Below are positions 6,431-9,524 of a DNA stretch of 9,524 bases, one piece after another. The notes beneath the pieces are model-generated. The model worked only from the letters and a program-made list of their open reading frames with translations, ran no database searches and was not told where the DNA came from. Position 1 is the stretch's first letter, and each line of letters begins with the position of its first letter. Position numbers and translations under genes: made by a program. Source of the DNA: Akkermansia sp. (GTDB lineage Bacteria > Verrucomicrobiota > Verrucomicrobiia > Verrucomicrobiales > Akkermansiaceae); the NCBI GenBank assembly GCA_017379255.1, contig JAFNWZ010000333.1, positions 1-9,524 of the forward strand, in the 5' to 3' direction.

Positions 6431-8434
6431 ATGGCCGAAAAATTCGATATCAACAGCCTCAACGCCGCCCAGAAACAAGCCGTCCAGACCCTGAACGGCC
6501 CGGTTCTCATTCTTGCCGGCGCCGGTACCGGCAAGACCCGCACCGTCACCTGCCGCATTGCCAACATGATAGATAAAGGGGTGAATCCCCGCGGTATCCT
6601 GGCCCTTACCTTTACCAACAAGGCAGCCAATGAAATGGCAGACCGCGTGGCCGGGCTCGTGGATCGCAAAGCTGCCCGCGCCATGACGGTGTGTACCTTC
6701 CATTCCCTCTGTGTGCGTATTCTGCGCCAGGACATCGGCAAGCTGGGCTACAAGGAAAACTTTTCCATCTACACCGGCAGCGACCAGAGCGGCCTGCTCA
6801 AACGCCTGATTATGGAATACGGCGCCCGCCGCGAAAAGCTTGAACCAGCCCAGGTACTGGCCGAAATGTCCCGCGTGCGCAACAATGGCCTGACAGTGGA
6901 CCAGATAGAGGACTCACTCATTGCCGCTGTATCCAAAGCCTACATGCGCGAGCTCAAGGCACAGAATGCCGTGGATTTCGATGATCTGCTCATCCTCACC
7001 GAACGCCTGCTGCGCTGCTACCCCACTGTCCATGAGAAATGGAACAAGCGCTTCACCTACATCACCGTGGATGAGTTCCAGGACACCAACTCGCTACAGA
7101 TGAGCCTGCTGCGCCAGTTGGTCGGCCCAGAGCACAACGTCTGCGTGGTGGGCGATGATGACCAGTCCATCTACGGCTGGCGCGGTGCGCAGATTTCCAA
7201 CATCCTGGACTTCGAAAGTTTCTTCCCCAATCCCACCGTCATCAAGCTGGAGGAAAACTACCGTTGCACAAAACAAGTGCTCGACTGCGCCAATATCCTC
7301 ATCCGCAACAATGCAGGCCGCCGCGAAAAGACACTGCGCACCAACAAAGTGGGCGAATACCCTGTGCGGCTGCTGGCCATGCCCGGCAGCCAGGAAGAAG
7401 CCGAATTCATTGCCGACGAAATCGAGCAGTTCCGGGCCCGGCAGAACCTGCCGTGGGAAGCCTTTGCCATTCTCTTCCGCGCCAATGCGCAGAGCCGCGC
7501 GCTGGAAATGGCCATGCGCGAGCGCCACATCCCCTACCGCATGGTGGGCACCAAGAGCTTCTTTGACCGCCGCGAGGTAAAGGACCTGCTCAGCTACCTG
7601 CAGATGATGGATAACCCGGACGCCGACCTGCACCTGCTGCGTGTGCTCAACACACCGCCGCGCGGCATCTCTGCCACCACGGCATCCCTTGCCATTGACT
7701 GGAGCCGGGAGCACAAAAAGAGCATCTGGGCCACGCTGGTGGATATCGAGTTCCTGAACGAATGCTCCACCCGCTCACAGAACAGCATCGAGGCCTTTAC
7801 CGAAATGGTCACCCGCTACGGCACCGAATTCACCGAAAGTGCCCGACCCTTTGTCGATATCCTCCAGGACTTCCTGAACGAAACCGGATACGAGGAATAC
7901 ATTGCCAAGAACTGCAAGACGGAGGAGGAAAAGATGCGCCGCCAGGCGGCCATCGATGACATCAAGGTAGCGCTCCGCCAGTACTGGCTGCCCGGCCACA
8001 AGCTCACCGATTTCCTGGCAGGCATCTGCCTGGATGATTCCCGCGACGAGGACGACATCGAAAGCAAGAGCGGCGTCTGCCTCATCACCATGCATGCCGC
8101 CAAGGGGCTGGAGTTCCCGCAGGTGTACATTGTAGGCGTGGAAGAAGGGCTGCTGCCCCACACCCGCTCGGTAGACGAAGGAAGTCTGGACGAAGAGCGC
8201 CGCCTGTTCTATGTGGGAATCACCCGCGCCCGCGAGCGCCTGACCATGACCTACTGTGCCAAACGCAGCCGCTATGGTCAGGAGGAACGCTGCCAGCCCT
8301 CCAGCTTCATCCACGAAATTCCCAAAAGCATGTACGAATTCGTGGATTATGACAAGCTGATGAAATCCCCGGCTTCGGAGGACGAATGTGCCGATTTCTT
8401 CTCCTCTATGCGCGATTTGCTGGCAGAGGATTAA
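6431..8434 (+). CDS. UvrD/Rep-family superfamily 1A DNA helicase
   Basis: ATP-driven 3'-5' single-strand DNA translocase and helicase used in repair or in clearing obstacles ahead of replication forks. All SF1A motifs are present: Q motif LNAAQKQAV (10-18), Walker A AGAGTGKT (29-36), Ia LTFTNKAANEM (59-69), Ib TFHSL (89-93), II VDEFQDTN (213-220), III VGDDDQSIYGWRGA (240-253), IV LEENYR (273-278), V around HAAKGLEFPQV (555-565) and VI YVGITRARERL (594-604). The 667-residue length and the GKLGYKENFSIYTGSDQ segment are closer to Rep than to UvrD or PcrA (usually above 700). The C-terminus is short, without the Tudor-like extension that PcrA/UvrD use for RNA polymerase. I therefore leave the symbol open between rep, uvrD and pcrA. 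It is transcribed alone, divergently from the fucosidase, and ends 9 nt from a convergent gene. Confidence 0.95.
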   Translation: MAEKFDINSLNAAQKQAVQTLNGPVLILAGAGTGKTRTVTCRIANMIDKGVNPRGILALTFTNKAANEMADRVAGLVDRKAARAMTVCTFHSLCVRILRQDIGKLGYKENFSIYTGSDQSGLLKRLIMEYGARREKLEPAQVLAEMSRVRNNGLTVDQIEDSLIAAVSKAYMRELKAQNAVDFDDLLILTERLLRCYPTVHEKWNKRFTYITVDEFQDTNSLQMSLLRQLVGPEHNVCVVGDDDQSIYGWRGAQISNILDFESFFPNPTVIKLEENYRCTKQVLDCANILIRNNAGRREKTLRTNKVGEYPVRLLAMPGSQEEAEFIADEIEQFRARQNLPWEAFAILFRANAQSRALEMAMRERHIPYRMVGTKSFFDRREVKDLLSYLQMMDNPDADLHLLRVLNTPPRGISATTASLAIDWSREHKKSIWATLVDIEFLNECSTRSQNSIEAFTEMVTRYGTEFTESARPFVDILQDFLNETGYEEYIAKNCKTEEEKMRRQAAIDDIKVALRQYWLPGHKLTDFLAGICLDDSRDEDDIESKSGVCLITMHAAKGLEFPQVYIVGVEEGLLPHTRSVDEGSLDEERRLFYVGITRARERLTMTYCAKRSRYGQEERCQPSSFIHEIPKSMYEFVDYDKLMKSPASEDECADFFSSMRDLLAED

Positions 8435-8443
8435 AGCGGAAGC

Positions 8444-8725
8444 TTAGTGATTGTACAAGTACACAAACAGGCGGGTCAACCCATGGATAAGCAGGTTGAC
8501 CACGAGACAGCCCAGCAGAAAGGCCGGCCTGCCCAGCTCATGATTGCCCACAATCAGCGAGGGAAAGAACCAGAAGGTAATCCCTATCGGCAACATCGCG
8601 CAGACTGTATACAGAACGATGAATCCCTGACGTCTGGCTACCCCTGCCGCCACGGAAAAGGCCAGAAATGCTCCGAAAATCAGTAAAAGCAGGAGCAGCA
8701 GAAGGATTGCAATCAGCGGAATCAT
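8444..8725 (-). CDS. Small three-helix membrane protein of unknown function
   Basis: A 93-residue, very hydrophobic protein that I do not recognise. Three membrane segments are evident: about 2-29 (including eight consecutive leucines at 8-15), about 34-58, and about 67-91. Basic residues R31-R32 after the first helix and the short loop NHELGRP (61-67) between helices two and three are the only polar stretches, and they favour a loop-1-inside topology. It ends in YLYNH. It has its own promoter ending 6 nt before the ATG, which supports it as a real gene. Its stop faces that of the helicase across 9 nt, with no obvious hairpin terminator between them. It diverges from the DsbD-like gene. A function in the envelope is all that can be inferred. 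Confidence 0.8.
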   Translation of the reverse strand: MIPLIAILLLLLLLLIFGAFLAFSVAAGVARRQGFIVLYTVCAMLPIGITFWFFPSLIVGNHELGRPAFLLGCLVVNLLIHGLTRLFVYLYNH

Positions 8726-8731
8726 GAGATT

Positions 8732-8760
8732 CTAGTACCACATGAGAAGCTCTATGTAAA
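8732..8760 (-). promoter_or_regulatory. Promoter of the small membrane protein gene, predicted leaderless
   Basis: On the minus strand, -35 TTTACA (8760-8755, 5 of 6 to consensus), a 17-nt spacer and an extended -10 TGG-TACTAG (hexamer 8737-8732) end 6 nt before the ATG at 8725. This is the same geometry as the fucosidase promoter. A shifted alternative hexamer TAGAAT, 3 nt before the ATG, would put the start point inside the gene. Confidence 0.65.
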
Positions 8761-8852
8761 GCTTGAATTCGGGTGGGGGCCCCATCTGCAAACGCCATGC
8801 GCTGTAGGGCTTGTAGAGTGGAAAGAATGAGCGATATTTCTGAATTGTTGGC

Positions 8853-8882
8853 TTGAAGTCATGCACGGGGGTATGGTAAAAT
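8853..8882 (+). promoter_or_regulatory. Promoter of the DsbD-like gene, predicted leaderless
   Basis: -35 TTGAAG (8853-8858), an 18-nt spacer and an extended -10 TGG-TAAAAT (hexamer 8877-8882) end 6 nt before the ATG at 8889. The predicted start point coincides with the start codon. With the opposing promoter at 8732-8760 it accounts for the 163-nt divergent intergenic region, in which I see nothing else. Confidence 0.75.
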
Positions 8883-8888
8883 GCCCGC

Positions 8889-9524
8889 ATGAACCTCATT
8901 CGCAGTTTCGTTCTTGCTGTGCTGGCCTGCTGTGGGCAGAGCATGGCTCAGTTTGATTTCATGGGTGGAGGCATGCCTTCCACTCTGAGCGTCTCCACCA
9001 CCGCCAGCGTGCAGAGCTACCAGGCCGGCAAGCCGTTCTACGTAGCCCTCAAGGGAGATATTTCCGCCCCCTGGCATGCCTACTGGCAGAACCCCGGAAC
9101 CGTGGGCGAGCCCATGACCGCCACCATTTCCGCACCGGAGGGGTTCAGCATCAAGGGGCCGTTCTGGCAGGTTCCACACAAGCACGAGGGCGTGCTCGGT
9201 GTTGCCTACACTTACGAGAAACCCGTGATTGTATGGGAAATCACCCCCGCCGGCAATGCTCCCGCTACCGCCACTTTCACCCTCTCTGCCACCGCGCAGA
9301 CCTGCTCTGATGAGGGTTGCAACGCCCCTGAGACGCAGACAAGCGAGCTGGTACTGGCCGCAGGAGATGCCTCCGCCAACCCGGCATGGGCAGATGAGCA
9401 GAAGCTCACCATCGGCCCTGGCGACACGGCCACCACGGTGGCCGCCAGCCAGCAGGGAAACACGGTGAGTCTCAACTTCACCGCCGATGCCGGGCTGGAG
9501 TCCGCCTACTTCTTCTCTGCCGAC
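8889..9524 (+). CDS. Secreted DsbD/ScsB-type N-terminal domain protein, partial (3' end outside window)
   Basis: The frame stays open for 212 codons to the window edge. A signal peptide is clear: MNLIR, hydrophobic 6-14, probable cleavage after SMA at residue 20. The mature part resembles the immunoglobulin-like N-terminal domain of DsbD/ScsB disulfide reductases: GKPFYVALKGDISAPWHAYW (47-66), NPGTVGEPM (68-76), GPFWQVPHKHE (90-100) and a cysteine pair C139/C144 in TCSDEGC. In such proteins this domain receives electrons from a membrane core and passes them to periplasmic thiol partners or copper-resistance systems. Whether the thiol-transporting membrane domain and thioredoxin domain follow is not visible, so a stand-alone periplasmic protein is also possible. 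Its own promoter predicts a leaderless mRNA. Confidence 0.85.
   Translation, partial: MNLIRSFVLAVLACCGQSMAQFDFMGGGMPSTLSVSTTASVQSYQAGKPFYVALKGDISAPWHAYWQNPGTVGEPMTATISAPEGFSIKGPFWQVPHKHEGVLGVAYTYEKPVIVWEITPAGNAPATATFTLSATAQTCSDEGCNAPETQTSELVLAAGDASANPAWADEQKLTIGPGDTATTVAASQQGNTVSLNFTADAGLESAYFFSAD

Noticed and set aside
8434..8460. Short inverted repeat (AAGC-GGAA-GCTT) and palindrome TTGTACAA between the convergent genes.
   Set aside because: Stems of about 4 bp with no T-tract; too weak to call a terminator or operator.

Overview
The window (about 57% G+C by eye) looks like chromosomal DNA of a Verrucomicrobiota bacterium, most likely Akkermansia or a close relative. The pointers are an FtsH with a very large periplasmic insert, a secreted GH29 alpha-L-fucosidase, a Rep-like UvrD helicase, a DsbD-type envelope protein and the absence of Shine-Dalgarno sites. 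This is recognition from protein character, not a database match. I see no transposase, integrase, phage gene, CRISPR array, rRNA or tRNA.

Layout. 1-164: end of an unseen upstream unit, a perfect bidirectional hairpin terminator (32-64) and the ftsH leader. 165-2875 (+): ftsH and rsfS, closed by a strong intrinsic terminator at 2900-2934. 2933-6306 (-): a three-gene run read right to left: secreted GH29 fucosidase, a degenerate protein kinase-like protein lacking the catalytic residues, and an envelope-anchored protein with ankyrin-like repeats. The last two share an ATGA stop/start overlap. 6307-6430: divergent promoters. 6431-8434 (+): UvrD/Rep-family helicase. 8444-8725 (-): a 93-residue three-helix membrane protein, convergent with the helicase. 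8726-8888: a second divergent promoter region. 8889-9524 (+): start of a secreted DsbD/ScsB N-terminal-domain protein, cut by the window edge.

How the genes work together. ftsH and rsfS pair membrane protein quality control with ribosome silencing. The fucosidase would remove fucose from host mucin or milk glycans. Its downstream partners, a pseudokinase and a membrane-tethered repeat protein, are the least explained genes here and the best candidates for an undescribed module. Their link to the fucosidase may be no more than shared transcription.

The most striking pattern concerns expression. Three transcription units (fucosidase, small membrane protein, DsbD-like protein) have an extended -10 promoter ending exactly 6 nt before the ATG, which predicts leaderless mRNAs starting at or next to the start codon. 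No gene in the window has a recognisable Shine-Dalgarno sequence.
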